NCBI GenBank assembly: GCA_020852255.1
Contig: JADZBD010000009.1
Span: 124,001 to 188,000 of the forward strand
Origin: Bacteroidia bacterium
GTDB lineage: Bacteria > Bacteroidota > Bacteroidia > JADZBD01
DNA: 64,000 bases
Direction of reading: 5' to 3'
This document shows, one piece after another, positions 1 to 8,629 of this stretch. The position numbers and the translations under genes are program-made. The stretch's first letter is position 1. Each line of letters starts with the position of its first letter. The notes beneath the pieces were generated by a model that made no database searches, was not told the origin of the DNA, and was given only the letters and a program-made list of their open reading frames with translations.

Positions 1-2
1 TC

Positions 3-647
3 AACCGTGTCACTGACACCTGCATTCCGGAGGACGAAGCCTTTCGGCGTTTGCAGAAACATATTTACAAACTCTGGAAAGAAGCCAATGACAAGGGGGA
101 ACGTTACTTCCCACACGAATTTATGTACAAAATGCTTTTAAGCGGCGTACTGGAGCAGTACTACGAGATTGATCCGAAAAACTCATGGATGCTGGCCGCC
201 GCAGAGAAGAATCTTCCCATTGTTGTTCCGGGCTGGGAGGATTCCACTATGGGAAATATTTTTGCCTCGTATTGCATCAAAGGAGAACTGAAGTCAACCA
301 CAATGAAGAGTGGCATTGATTACATGGTATGGCTGACTGACTGGTACCGAAAAAACTCTGGCGGTAAAGGAGTGGGATTTTTCCAGATTGGAGGAGGTAT
401 TGCCGGAGACTTTCCAATATGTGTTGTTCCCATGATGTACCAGGATCTGGAATGGAAAGAAGTTCCATTCTGGAGTTATTTTTGTCAGATCTCTGATTCC
501 ACCACTTCCTACGGCTCTTATTCAGGCGCGGTGCCGAACGAAAAGATCACCTGGGGGAAGCTGGATATCAATACACCCAAGTTCATCGTGGAAAGTGATG
601 CAACCATTGTAGCACCATTGATCTTTTCCTGGATACTGGGTTGGTGA
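3..647 (+). CDS. Deoxyhypusine synthase-like protein (5' end outside window)
   Basis: This is the C-terminal part of a deoxyhypusine synthase family protein. The reading frame is open to the left edge, so the true start lies outside; the TTG at 51 is internal. The GGG loop, the Ser/Gly-rich stretch before a WGKLD motif and the C-terminal SDATIVAPL segment match the NAD-binding fold. In eukaryotic enzymes a catalytic lysine follows the GGG loop (GGGVVKHH); here the loop reads GGGIAGDF, so that lysine is absent. Bacteria have no eIF5A, so the substrate is unknown. A polyamine-related transfer is only a family-level guess. It converges on trmB with a 2-bp gap. Confidence 0.85.
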   Translation, partial: NRVTDTCIPEDEAFRRLQKHIYKLWKEANDKGERYFPHEFMYKMLLSGVLEQYYEIDPKNSWMLAAAEKNLPIVVPGWEDSTMGNIFASYCIKGELKSTTMKSGIDYMVWLTDWYRKNSGGKGVGFFQIGGGIAGDFPICVVPMMYQDLEWKEVPFWSYFCQISDSTTSYGSYSGAVPNEKITWGKLDINTPKFIVESDATIVAPLIFSWILGW

Positions 648-649
648 TT

Positions 650-1312
650 CTATAATCGGAACTTCACGTAAGTAATCGGAGTTCCCCTTGCAAGATATAT
701 TTTTTCATAGAAGGTCTGCACCCTGCATACCTCCGGATACTGTTCCGGCAATTTATAAAGGTCTGTTGTGTTCGCCAGCAATTCTGCCTTTTGTTCCTTA
801 ATCACATTCAGGGTGTAATGATACAGCAAGGCAGAATCTGTTTTCAGATGAATCACTGCGCCGGCCCGGAGAATTTTTCTGTACCGTTCGAGGAATAAGG
901 GGTGCGTCAGGCGTTTTCTTGCCTTTTCTTTCTGCGGATCCGGGAATGTGATCCATATTTCTGAAACTTCATTCACAGCGAAGGCTTTGTCAATAAAGTC
1001 TATCCGTGTTCGCAGAAACGCCGCATTATTCAATCCGAGTTCCAGGGAAGTTTTCGCACCCCGCCATATTCTGTTTCCTTTAATATCTACGCCGATGAAG
1101 TTCTTCTCCGGATGTTGCATCGCCAGATCAACGGTATATTCTCCTTTGCCGCATCCCAGTTCGAGTACCACCGGGAACAGGTTTTTAAAAAAATCTGAAT
1201 TCCACTTTCCCTTCAGCACAAAACTGTCTGATGCTGCCTGTCTGTAAGGCATATAATGTGCATTAGGAAAGGAATCCAGCTCGGCGAATTGCTCCAGTTT
1301 CCGATGTGCCAT
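650..1312 (-). CDS. trmB: tRNA (guanine-N7-)-methyltransferase
   Basis: TrmB methylates G46 in the variable loop of tRNAs using S-adenosylmethionine. The protein has 220 residues, the usual length. The SAM-binding motif ELGCGKGEY and the FPDPQKEKAR motif typical of TrmB are both visible. I chose the ATG at 1312 because an extension upstream would run into the divergent promoter and carries no conserved sequence. A perfect -7 element (TACATTTG) ends 7 bp before this ATG, so the message would have almost no leader. It diverges from the glycosyltransferase at 1352. Confidence 0.93.
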   Translation of the reverse strand: MAHRKLEQFAELDSFPNAHYMPYRQAASDSFVLKGKWNSDFFKNLFPVVLELGCGKGEYTVDLAMQHPEKNFIGVDIKGNRIWRGAKTSLELGLNNAAFLRTRIDFIDKAFAVNEVSEIWITFPDPQKEKARKRLTHPLFLERYRKILRAGAVIHLKTDSALLYHYTLNVIKEQKAELLANTTDLYKLPEQYPEVCRVQTFYEKIYLARGTPITYVKFRL

Positions 1313-1319
1313 CTGGGTA

Positions 1320-1327
1320 CAAATGTA
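1320..1327 (-). promoter_or_regulatory. -7 element of trmB
   Basis: The minus strand reads TACATTTG, a full match to the Bacteroidota TAnnTTTG element. It lies 7 bp upstream of the trmB ATG and 10 bp from the opposing -7 element at 1338-1345. I see no clear -33 element. Confidence 0.6.
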
Positions 1328-1337
1328 AGAGTATTGA

Positions 1338-1345
1338 TACCTTTG
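1338..1345 (+). promoter_or_regulatory. -7 element of the glycosyltransferase gene
   Basis: The plus strand reads TACCTTTG, a full match to TAnnTTTG. Six bases separate it from the ATG at 1352, so the transcript is predicted to be leaderless or nearly so. It sits back to back with the trmB element. Confidence 0.6.
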
Positions 1346-1351
1346 ATACAA

Positions 1352-2458
1352 ATGCAGAAAAAAGCTCCCCTGGTAATTATTTCTCCGCTGAACTGGGGCA
1401 TGGGGCATGCTACCCGCTGTGTGCCGGTAATACAGGAATTACTAGAAGCGGGATGCAGGGTACAAATTGTAGCAGAGGGGCGAGGAGCCGACTTTCTGAG
1501 CAATGCATTTCCGCAGCTGTCTATCGAAGCTTTTCCCGGTTATGAGATCACCTACCCGGGGGAAGGCGGAAATATGATGATGCGTATGGTAAAAAACACA
1601 CCGGGAATACTGAGAGGAATAAAAAAGGAAAATGAAAAATTGCAGGAATTGGTTGCCAAAACGGGGGCAGACGCTGTGATTTCAGACAACAGGTATGGTA
1701 TGCACCATCCCAGGATTCCGTCCATTTTTATCACCCACCAGGTCAATATCAAAGCGCCTTTTGGAGAAAGTCTTATCGCTGTTATGAATCAGCGGTACAT
1801 ACGAAAATTCAACGAATGCTGGATCCCCGATGAGGCGGGGGCAGAAAACCTCAGTGGGGATCTTGGACATACCCTTCGGTTTTCTTATCACCGCAGGTAT
1901 ATTGGTGCCCTTTCACGATTCACTTCTTCGGGTGTAAAAAAAGAAAAAAAGTTCGATCTCACCCTCTTGCTTTCCGGGCCCGAACCACAGCGTACCGTAC
2001 TGGAAAACTTACTCTATGAAGAAGTGAAAAACCAGATGCAACGCAAGCCGGAATTAAAAACAGCCTGGGTGCGTGGAATGCCGGATAAACCGGCAAGTAC
2101 CTCCCACCTGCCCGGGGTAGTAATGCCTCATGCAGCGGACGAAACACTCCGGGATATTATTGAGAGCAGTACCATGATTATAGCGCGGCCCGGATATTCC
2201 ACACTGATGGATCTGGAAAGACTTGGGGCAAAAGCAGCCTTCATCCCCACCCCGGGTCAAACGGAACAGGAATATCTTGGACATCGTCTGATGGATCTTG
2301 GAATCGCTCTTTGCATGAAGCAGGGAAAGATTGATCTCTCTTTCGCCATTGAATCTTCAGGAGACTATAAAGGATTTTCCGGAAAACCAGCAGGTTCGCA
2401 ACTGCGGACAGCGGTCGCGGAACTATGCAGGCTTTTTCAGGGTAAAGGTGAACACTGA
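1352..2458 (+). CDS. GT28/MurG-like glycosyltransferase
   Basis: This is a 368-residue protein of the GT-B fold. The N-terminal PLNWGMGHATR motif resembles the nucleotide-sugar transferase loop of MurG-like and MGDG synthase-like enzymes. The C-terminal STMIIARPGYSTLMDLERLGAKAAFIPTPGQTEQEYL region, written here in part, carries the donor-binding P/G-rich segment and conserved Glu/Gln residues. Acceptor and sugar are unknown; a cell-surface glycoconjugate is likely. The ATG at 1352 is preferred over one at 1256, which lies inside trmB. Its 3' end overlaps the convergent kinase gene by 36 bp. Confidence 0.75.
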   Translation: MQKKAPLVIISPLNWGMGHATRCVPVIQELLEAGCRVQIVAEGRGADFLSNAFPQLSIEAFPGYEITYPGEGGNMMMRMVKNTPGILRGIKKENEKLQELVAKTGADAVISDNRYGMHHPRIPSIFITHQVNIKAPFGESLIAVMNQRYIRKFNECWIPDEAGAENLSGDLGHTLRFSYHRRYIGALSRFTSSGVKKEKKFDLTLLLSGPEPQRTVLENLLYEEVKNQMQRKPELKTAWVRGMPDKPASTSHLPGVVMPHAADETLRDIIESSTMIIARPGYSTLMDLERLGAKAAFIPTPGQTEQEYLGHRLMDLGIALCMKQGKIDLSFAIESSGDYKGFSGKPAGSQLRTAVAELCRLFQGKGEH

Positions 2459-3262
2459 GCCGGCTCCTTCTGTAGACATAACCTGGATTGTTTGTCCGTG
2501 CGCTTCAATAATATGTTTTACAATGGAGAGACCGAGTCCGGTGCCACCCATTTCCCTTGACCTGCTTTTGTCAACGCGGTAGAAACGTTCAAAAAGGCGC
2601 GGCAGATGTTCCTTTGCGATCCCAATTCCGTTGTCGGATACTTCCACATGAACGATATTCCCGGCATCGTAAACCCTCAATCGGGTTTCCCCGTTTTCTT
2701 TTCCGTATTTGACGGAATTCACCACAAGGTTGACTATGACTTGCCGGATCCTGAATTTATCCGCCACAACCCATACAGACTTTGAATCCGACTCTCTGAA
2801 GGTGAGTGTTATTCTTTTGCTTCGGGCTTTGAGTTCCTGCGCATCCAAAACATCCCGTATCAGTGGAATGATATCAAACTGCTCATACTCCAGTTCCATC
2901 TCACCGGTTTCAAGCTGTGAAATCGCCTGAAGATCTTCCACGATGCTGATCATGCGGTCTACGCTCTTCTCCGCGCGCCGCAAATAATCCTGATTAACCT
3001 TTGGATCTTCCAGACCGCCTTCGAGTAAGGTCAGTATATATCCCTGAATATTAAAGATGGGAGTTTTGAGCTCATGAGACACATTTCCAAGAAATTCTTT
3101 ACGATAGTTTTCCAGTTTCTTCAGCTGTTCCACCTCTGAGCGCCTGGCCTCGGAGAGTTCATCAAATTGTTTCCTGAGTGCAGCTCTTCGCCTGCCAATT
3201 AGAATAAGTGCTGCAGTCAATAATGCGGTACTGAGGATAAACAGAATATGGAAAAAATCCAT
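2423..3262 (-). CDS. PhoR-type sensor histidine kinase
   Basis: The 279-residue kinase has one N-terminal membrane segment (about residues 4-22), a short coiled linker, and then a complete catalytic core. The H box is VSHELKTP with His63, the N box has Asn182, G1 is DNGIG from Asp210 and G2 is GGTGLGLS from about 239. There is no periplasmic sensor domain. As in PhoR of phosphate systems, sensing probably goes through PhoU and the Pst transporter rather than direct ligand binding. It lies 2 bp downstream of the response regulator gene and is the only kinase in this phosphate island, so it is the likely partner of at least the adjacent regulator. Confidence 0.88.
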   Translation of the reverse strand: MDFFHILFILSTALLTAALILIGRRRAALRKQFDELSEARRSEVEQLKKLENYRKEFLGNVSHELKTPIFNIQGYILTLLEGGLEDPKVNQDYLRRAEKSVDRMISIVEDLQAISQLETGEMELEYEQFDIIPLIRDVLDAQELKARSKRITLTFRESDSKSVWVVADKFRIRQVIVNLVVNSVKYGKENGETRLRVYDAGNIVHVEVSDNGIGIAKEHLPRLFERFYRVDKSRSREMGGTGLGLSIVKHIIEAHGQTIQVMSTEGAGSVFTFTLKKPA

Positions 3263-3264
3263 GC

Positions 3265-3948
3265 TTAGAATTCAAACTTATACCCCACTCCTTTCACGGT
3301 CCGGATATAATCCTCTCCCAGTTTCTCCCTTACTTTCCGAACATGTACATCTATTGTCCGGTCTCCAACTATCACTTCATCGCCCCAGACCCTTTGCAGA
3401 ATTTCGTCGCGGGTGAATACCTTACCCGGCTTGGACGCCAGCAAAGCCAGTAATTCAAATTCCTTACGGGGAAGCACGAGCAACGTTCCGCTTCTTGCTA
3501 CGGTATACTTTTCCCTGTCAATTTTCAATTCGCCCGCTTCCAGTACAGGTCCTGATTCATTCACTTCCAGTCGCCGCAGCAAGGCTTTAACCCTGCTTAG
3601 CAGCACTTTAGGCTTGATCGGCTTATTGATATAGTCGTCGGCACCAGCATCGAAACCGGCAATCTGCGTATAGTCTTCGCTGCGCGCGGTGAGCATTGCC
3701 ACCATTACTTTTTTGAGTTCCGGGATCTTGCGGATTTCCGAACACATTTCAATGCCATCCATTTCAGGCATCATAACATCTAAAATGATCAGATGCGGCA
3801 TTACCTCTCTTGCCTTTTTCAGCCCTTCCACTCCGTTAGACGCTGTGAAGACCGTATAACCCTCCCTGTTCAGGTTATAGGAAATGAACTCCAGAATGTC
3901 CGGTTCATCATCCACCAACAAAATCTTATAAACTTCTGTACCGCTCAT
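3265..3948 (-). CDS. PhoB-type response regulator (OmpR family)
   Basis: This 227-residue regulator has an intact receiver (Asp13, Asp14, phosphoacceptor Asp57, Thr87, Lys109) and a C-terminal winged-helix DNA-binding domain ending in RTVKGVGYKFEF. I use the ATG at 3948 because the receiver begins directly after it; an in-frame ATG at 3981 would add eleven residues and lies within the predicted -7 element. It is co-transcribed with the kinase and sits beside pit, phoU and pst genes, so it probably controls phosphate genes. Its own promoter carries a two-unit TTAACA-type repeat, which suggests autoregulation. Confidence 0.88.
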   Translation of the reverse strand: MSGTEVYKILLVDDEPDILEFISYNLNREGYTVFTASNGVEGLKKAREVMPHLIILDVMMPEMDGIEMCSEIRKIPELKKVMVAMLTARSEDYTQIAGFDAGADDYINKPIKPKVLLSRVKALLRRLEVNESGPVLEAGELKIDREKYTVARSGTLLVLPRKEFELLALLASKPGKVFTRDEILQRVWGDEVIVGDRTIDVHVRKVREKLGEDYIRTVKGVGYKFEF

Positions 3949-3978
3949 TGGGAATACGATCAAATAAAGATTCCTTAA

Positions 3979-4023
3979 CAAAACTAAGGAGAATGTACCT
4001 GAACAATGTTAACGAAACATTAA
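3979..4023 (-). promoter_or_regulatory. Putative Pho box and -7 element of the phoB-like gene
   Basis: On the plus strand, TGTTAA (4007-4012) and CATTAA (4018-4023) form an 11-bp direct repeat, read on the coding strand as TTAATG-N5-TTAACA. A perfect -7 element, TAGTTTTG, lies at 3979-3986. The space between repeat and -7 element is exactly 20 bp, the same as at the pstC promoter. The repeat occupies the place where a -33 element would be. Confidence 0.6.
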
Positions 4024-4029
4024 ACAGGG

Positions 4030-5553
4030 CTAAAAAAGTCGGGAAATCCAATAAAATAAGGCGGCCAGGCCAGCCGAAACGGGAATTGTCAATATCCACG
4101 CCCATACCAGATTCAGGGTAACCCCCCAGCGGACGGCAGATAAACGCTTTGTTGCACCTACGCCCATAATAGATCCTGTAATTGTATGGGTTGTACTTAC
4201 GGGTATTTTCATATTCTCTGCCAGAAACAAGGTGAGTGCGCCGGCGGATTCCGCAGCCACGCCTTCAAATGGTGTAACTTTTGTGATACGGGTACCCATC
4301 GTTTTAACGATTTTCCATCCTCCGCTCATGGTACCCAGGCCAATGGCCGTATAACAGGCCAGCGGTACCCAGGTCGGCATCTGGTCAAAGGAGGTAATCT
4401 CCCCTCCGGCAATGAGTGCAGCAGTAATAATTCCCATCACTTTCTGCGCATCGTTGCCCCCGTGACCTATCGAAAACGCGGCAGAAGATACCAGCTGAAG
4501 ACGCTTGAACCATGCAGAAGCGTGATACGTGTTTAGCGAACTGAGGAAGAGCGTAAAAACTGCCATCGTAATAATAATGAAGCCAATCAGTATCCACTTG
4601 AAATTTGCACCGTGAAATATCACTTTGAGCCAGTAACTTTCAAAATTCGCCTTTAGGTGAGAAATATCAAAGCGTTCTTTATCCGGCGAGTCGGAGGTAA
4701 TCCGGTGCGACTCTGTAATTTCCGCTCTCTCATTCAGCTTTGCAATCCGCGTTGCAACAGAGTCTGTCAACTGGGGTTTCACCGTCTGTTCACCTGCCTT
4801 TTTCATGTAATTTGTCCGGCACACCCAATGTCTTCCGCTTTCGTCAGCATTTCCGGTTGAATCTAAAGCAGGTTTCAGCACCGGCGATTGCTCCTTTCCC
4901 AAAACATCTCTGAAGGTCAGGGCCTTTTTCAGGTCCTCCTTTTTCATCTTCTCAGGAAAGGAGATGCTGAGAGCCGTACCACCGTTAAAATCCTTCTTTC
5001 GTTCCAGCGAACTCCAAACCCACCAGCAAGTTCCCACAATTAAAAGCAGAGAAATAATCTTTACTCCCACCCCCTTCCGGAACGAGTTAAGAAACCAGAT
5101 GGAAATAATATAGGCCATGATCATGCCGACAAGGGGTGCGAGAATAATGAAGCTGGCTATTTTAAGAACCGGTTCCGCGTGTACCGCACCAAACCCACCA
5201 TGTGCCATCGCCGCTCCAGCGAATCCGCCAATGAGTGTATGGGATGAACTGGAAGGTATGCCGTACCACCAGGTGAGCAGGTTCCAGGAAATGGCCGCGA
5301 TCAGCCCGCTGATGATAACAGGGAGTGTAATGAATTCTTCCTTAGCTGTTTTGGCGATCGTGTTGGCTACGCCATGATCTTTAAAAATAAAGAAAGCAAG
5401 AAAATTGAACAATGCTGCCCATAGTACCGCCTGGAAAGGTGTAAGAACCTTTGTGGATACTACGGTGGCGATGGAATTGGCCGCATCATGGAACCCATTG
5501 ATGTAATCAAACACCAGGGCCAGGACAATGATGACAATGAGCAGCGTTTCCAT
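4030..5553 (-). CDS. pit: PiT-family inorganic phosphate transporter
   Basis: This 507-residue membrane protein moves phosphate across the inner membrane, probably coupled to protons or sodium. Both PiT signatures are present: GFHDAANSIA near the N-terminus and GGNDAQKVMGI in the second half. The two SHT motifs (SSSSHTLIGG and VSTTHTITGS) are also present. A hydrophilic insert of roughly 100 residues (about 185-305) separates the two halves, longer than in the shortest family members. It follows the DUF47 gene by 6 bp, the usual pairing of a low-affinity transporter with its PhoU-like accessory protein. Confidence 0.93.
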   Translation of the reverse strand: METLLIVIIVLALVFDYINGFHDAANSIATVVSTKVLTPFQAVLWAALFNFLAFFIFKDHGVANTIAKTAKEEFITLPVIISGLIAAISWNLLTWWYGIPSSSSHTLIGGFAGAAMAHGGFGAVHAEPVLKIASFIILAPLVGMIMAYIISIWFLNSFRKGVGVKIISLLLIVGTCWWVWSSLERKKDFNGGTALSISFPEKMKKEDLKKALTFRDVLGKEQSPVLKPALDSTGNADESGRHWVCRTNYMKKAGEQTVKPQLTDSVATRIAKLNERAEITESHRITSDSPDKERFDISHLKANFESYWLKVIFHGANFKWILIGFIIITMAVFTLFLSSLNTYHASAWFKRLQLVSSAAFSIGHGGNDAQKVMGIITAALIAGGEITSFDQMPTWVPLACYTAIGLGTMSGGWKIVKTMGTRITKVTPFEGVAAESAGALTLFLAENMKIPVSTTHTITGSIMGVGATKRLSAVRWGVTLNLVWAWILTIPVSAGLAALFYWISRLF

Positions 5554-5559
5554 GTTAAC

Positions 5560-6201
5560 TTACGCGTGCTTCACGATAATTGACTCGAGCACATTCGCCG
5601 CGTCCTCACACTTATCCGTTGCCGTTTCGAGGGCTGAGAGGACTTCCTTCAGCTTGATGATCTTCACCGCGTCCTTTTCATCCTCAAAAAGCTGAGCAAT
5701 AGACATATCAAAGATATCGTCTGCATGGTTTTCCATGCTGTTGATCTTGACACATGCTTCCCGGATGCGTGCGATGTTCTTCAGGTTTCTCAGTTCGGTG
5801 ACTGCCAAATGCAGCTGTTCCGCTCCTTGCTGGATCAGTTCTGAGAGTTTGACCATAGCCGGGGAAAATGATTCGATTTTATATAGTTCGATTCTTTTTG
5901 CGGAGCCATGGATATAGTCCACAATATCGTCGAGGGAGCTCACAAGGGTATGAATATCCTCGCGGTCAAAAGGTGTAATGAAGTTGGCAGAAAGCTCATT
6001 AAATATCTCATGCGTTACCCCATCACCGACATGTTCCAGGCGTTCAATTTCTTTGATAAGTGCCCGTCGTTTCTCCAGGTCAGCAGTGTTGATCATTTCC
6101 ACAAGTACTTTGGAAATGGCAAGCAGGTTGCCGCTGGCTTTTTCGAAGAGGGGGAAGAATTTCCGGTCCCGGGGGAGCAGAAAGGAGAGCAGATGTGCCA
6201 T
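5560..6201 (-). CDS. DUF47/PhoU-like accessory protein of Pit
   Basis: This 213-residue, mostly helical protein belongs to the DUF47 (YkaA/Pit accessory) family, which is related to PhoU. Acidic helix motifs such as ERLEHVGDGVTHEI and NHADDIFD match the metal-binding E/D-rich helices of that fold. It is translated just before pit and is thought to modulate its transport activity. The ATG at 6201 is immediately preceded by TTAACA on the coding strand, so one repeat of a Pho-box-like pair overlaps the start region. The more plausible operator for this operon lies at 6250-6266. Confidence 0.88.
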   Translation of the reverse strand: MAHLLSFLLPRDRKFFPLFEKASGNLLAISKVLVEMINTADLEKRRALIKEIERLEHVGDGVTHEIFNELSANFITPFDREDIHTLVSSLDDIVDYIHGSAKRIELYKIESFSPAMVKLSELIQQGAEQLHLAVTELRNLKNIARIREACVKINSMENHADDIFDMSIAQLFEDEKDAVKIIKLKEVLSALETATDKCEDAANVLESIIVKHA

Positions 6202-6222
6202 GTTAATTTTGTGTTAACGTGG

Positions 6223-6266
6223 CAAAGAAAGGGGTTTAATCCGTCTCTATGTTAAGTAATTGTTAA
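6223..6266 (-). promoter_or_regulatory. Putative Pho box and -7 element of the DUF47-pit operon
   Basis: TGTTAA at 6250-6255 and again at 6261-6266 is a perfect 11-bp-pitch direct repeat (TTAACA-N5-TTAACA on the coding strand). A -7-like element TTTCTTTG (5 of 6 informative positions) lies at 6223-6230, leaving a 19-bp space. It lies between the phoU stop and the DUF47 start, so it gives the Pit operon its own control. Confidence 0.6.
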
Positions 6267-6271
6267 GAGGG

Positions 6272-6937
6272 TCACTCTTTTTTGGTTCCGTGCTTTAACA
6301 CCTTGGCTTCCACCATAAAAATAATCTCCTCTGCCATGTTTTTGGTCTGATCCCCTACCCTTTCCAGCTTCCTGATCATGGATAATACGTGAAGGGCGTG
6401 CCTTATCTGGTCGGGGTACTTCTGGATACAATCGGAGATAACATGACTGGCACTGTTGTTAATCTGATCCAGTGTTTCATCCATTTTGAAGGCCGTCCGG
6501 GCCAGTCGTGTATCTTCCAATTCAAAGGCCCTGAGGGTATCATTCACCATGGCATTGGCGGTCTGGAACATCGTAGTTATCCGGGTAATCGTGAGCAGTT
6601 CCTTATTGAAATCCTCCTCCACATCCAGAACGAAACGCGAGATGCTTTCCGCAATGTCGCCGATGCGTTCAAGATTCGAATTGATTTTCAGGGTAGCAAG
6701 AACAAAACGGAGGTCGATCGCTACAGGTTGGAAAAGAGCGAACATGTTCTCACAATCTCTGTCTATTTTTAACTCAAATGCATTCACCCGCTTTTCGCCT
6801 GAAATCACTTCACGGGCAAGGTCGCGGTCAAAAGTTGTGAGTGCGTCATACGTTTTTCCGAGTTGCAGAGCGACAAGTTTCCACATTTCAATGGTATCGG
6901 CCTTCAGGATTTTAATTTCTGTATCGAGGTGTGACAT
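6272..6937 (-). CDS. phoU: Phosphate signalling protein PhoU
   Basis: PhoU is the cytoplasmic negative regulator linking the Pst transporter to the PhoR kinase. The 221-residue protein has the two three-helix bundles of the family, each with its metal-binding motif: NLERIGDIAE in the first half and LERVGDQTKNMAEE in the second. It follows pstB by 56 bp on the same strand with no terminator in between, so it is probably the last gene of the pst operon. Confidence 0.95.
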   Translation of the reverse strand: MSHLDTEIKILKADTIEMWKLVALQLGKTYDALTTFDRDLAREVISGEKRVNAFELKIDRDCENMFALFQPVAIDLRFVLATLKINSNLERIGDIAESISRFVLDVEEDFNKELLTITRITTMFQTANAMVNDTLRAFELEDTRLARTAFKMDETLDQINNSASHVISDCIQKYPDQIRHALHVLSMIRKLERVGDQTKNMAEEIIFMVEAKVLKHGTKKE

Positions 6938-6993
6938 ATCGGTGAGATAAATAGATAATGTGTTCGGGCGATGGTACAGTCTAAGAAAAAAGT

Positions 6994-7746
6994 TTATCCG
7001 AAACGTCCGGTTATGTAGTTCTGAGTTTGTATCTTTTCCGGGTTCGTAAAAATTGTCTTTGTTTCGTCGTATTCAATGAGCTCTCCCATGTAGAAGAATG
7101 CCGTATAATCGCTTACTCTTCCTGCCTGCTGCATATTGTGTGTGACGATCACAATGGTGTATTTAGACTTCAGCTCATAAATAAGTTCCTCGATTTTGGC
7201 GGTTGAGATCGGGTCAAGTGCAGATGCCGGTTCATCCATCAGCACCACCGAAGGCTCAATAGCCAGCGCACGGGCGATACAGAGGCGCTGCTGCTGACCT
7301 CCGGATAACTCGAATGCAGATTTTTTCAACTTATCCTTCACTTCCTCCCACAAGGCCGCCTGCCGTAATGATTTTTCAACCCGCTCTTCCAGCAACTTAC
7401 GGTCATTCAATCCATTCACACGCAGGCCGTACGCTACGTTTTCAAAAATGGTTTTAGGAAATGGATTCGGTTTCTGAAAAACCATTCCAACCTTTTTCCT
7501 CAGATCGTCTACATTGGCTCCCTTTCGGTATATATCCTCTTCGTCTACCAGTACTACTCCATTTATCTTCACATTTTCAATCAGATCGTTCATGCGATTG
7601 AACAGACGAAGGTAGGTTGACTTCCCGCACCCGGAAGGACCAATTAGTGCTGTAACCGTATTCGGGCGAATAGCAATATTGATTCCCTTCAGGGCGTGAA
7701 AATCGCCATAATGGAGATGTACATCTTTGGATTGTATCTTGAACAT
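6994..7746 (-). CDS. pstB: Phosphate ABC transporter ATP-binding protein PstB
   Basis: This 250-residue ATPase drives high-affinity phosphate import. Walker A is GPSGCGKST (36-44), the signature is LSGGQQQR (148-155), Walker B ends in MDEP (171-174) and the switch His is residue 204. All match the PstB family, including length. It follows pstA by 4 bp and is part of the pstC-arsC-like-pstA-pstB-phoU operon. Confidence 0.97.
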   Translation of the reverse strand: MFKIQSKDVHLHYGDFHALKGINIAIRPNTVTALIGPSGCGKSTYLRLFNRMNDLIENVKINGVVLVDEEDIYRKGANVDDLRKKVGMVFQKPNPFPKTIFENVAYGLRVNGLNDRKLLEERVEKSLRQAALWEEVKDKLKKSAFELSGGQQQRLCIARALAIEPSVVLMDEPASALDPISTAKIEELIYELKSKYTIVIVTHNMQQAGRVSDYTAFFYMGELIEYDETKTIFTNPEKIQTQNYITGRFG

Positions 7747-7750
7747 AACA

Positions 7751-8629
7751 CTATTTCATTTTCACTTTTTTTCCGAAATAAACACGCAGGGCATGTGCAC
7801 TTAGATTGGCGATCAGTACAATAAGCACCAGTATCACCGCTGTTCCGTATGCCATGGGCCTTGACTCCTCGATATTTGTGCCGCTGGTCGAAATCACATA
7901 GAGGTGGTACGGCAGCGCCATTACCATATCAAAAATACTTTCAGGAAGTTTGGGAAGAAAGTAGGCCGCGCATGTGAAAAGAATAGGAGCTGTTTCTCCC
8001 GAAACCCGGCTTACGGAAAGAATCAATCCCGTTATAATATTTGGGAATGCGATAGGGAGAATAACTTTCCGAATGGTATAGATCTTTGTAGCGCCCATTG
8101 CATACGAAGCATGGCGGAAACTGCTATCTACCGCTTTGAGTGCCTCTTCCGTTGTACGGATCACAATTGGCAGCGCCAGCAGGCCAAGCGTAAGGGAGCC
8201 CGCAAGTATGGATGCCTGAAACCCGAGCCGGTTCACGAATAAAGACATACCAAACAGTCCGAAAACAATGGAAGGGATTCCTGCCAGATTATTTGTCATT
8301 TGTTTGATGAACTTCTTCACCCATCCCTCCTTCGCATATTCATTAACATAAATACCGGATAAGACCCCAACCGGGAACGCAAAGAGAACGCTACCAAGCA
8401 CAAGATAAAACGTACCCACGATCGCCGGCAAAATTCCGCCCTTCGTCATACCGTCTTCCGGCTGGCTCGTAATAAATTCCCATGAAATAACGTTCATCCC
8501 ACGTGAAAAAATGAAATACAGAATCAGGAAAAGGATGCAAACCACTAAAATGCTGATAAGCCGGAACAGCCAGAACACTGCGAACTGTGTCTGCTTTTTT
8601 CTTTTTGTATGATTGACTCCGCTTCTCAC
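7751..8629 (-). CDS. pstA: Phosphate ABC transporter permease PstA
   Basis: This 292-residue inner membrane permease subunit has a first membrane segment at about residues 18-42. The ABC permease coupling loop [20 protein letters not shown] is visible. Its start codon overlaps the stop of the arsenate-reductase-like gene by 4 bp (ATGA), so translation is probably coupled. With PstC it forms the transport channel. Confidence 0.95.
   Translation of the reverse strand: MRSGVNHTKRKKQTQFAVFWLFRLISILVVCILFLILYFIFSRGMNVISWEFITSQPEDGMTKGGILPAIVGTFYLVLGSVLFAFPVGVLSGIYVNEYAKEGWVKKFIKQMTNNLAGIPSIVFGLFGMSLFVNRLGFQASILAGSLTLGLLALPIVIRTTEEALKAVDSSFRHASYAMGATKIYTIRKVILPIAFPNIITGLILSVSRVSGETAPILFTCAAYFLPKLPESIFDMVMALPYHLYVISTSGTNIEESRPMAYGTAVILVLIVLIANLSAHALRVYFGKKVKMK

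Noticed and set aside
1256-1408. Upstream extensions of trmB (to 1408) and of the glycosyltransferase (from 1256)
   Set aside because: They overlap each other and the two -7 elements, and the extra residues match no family.
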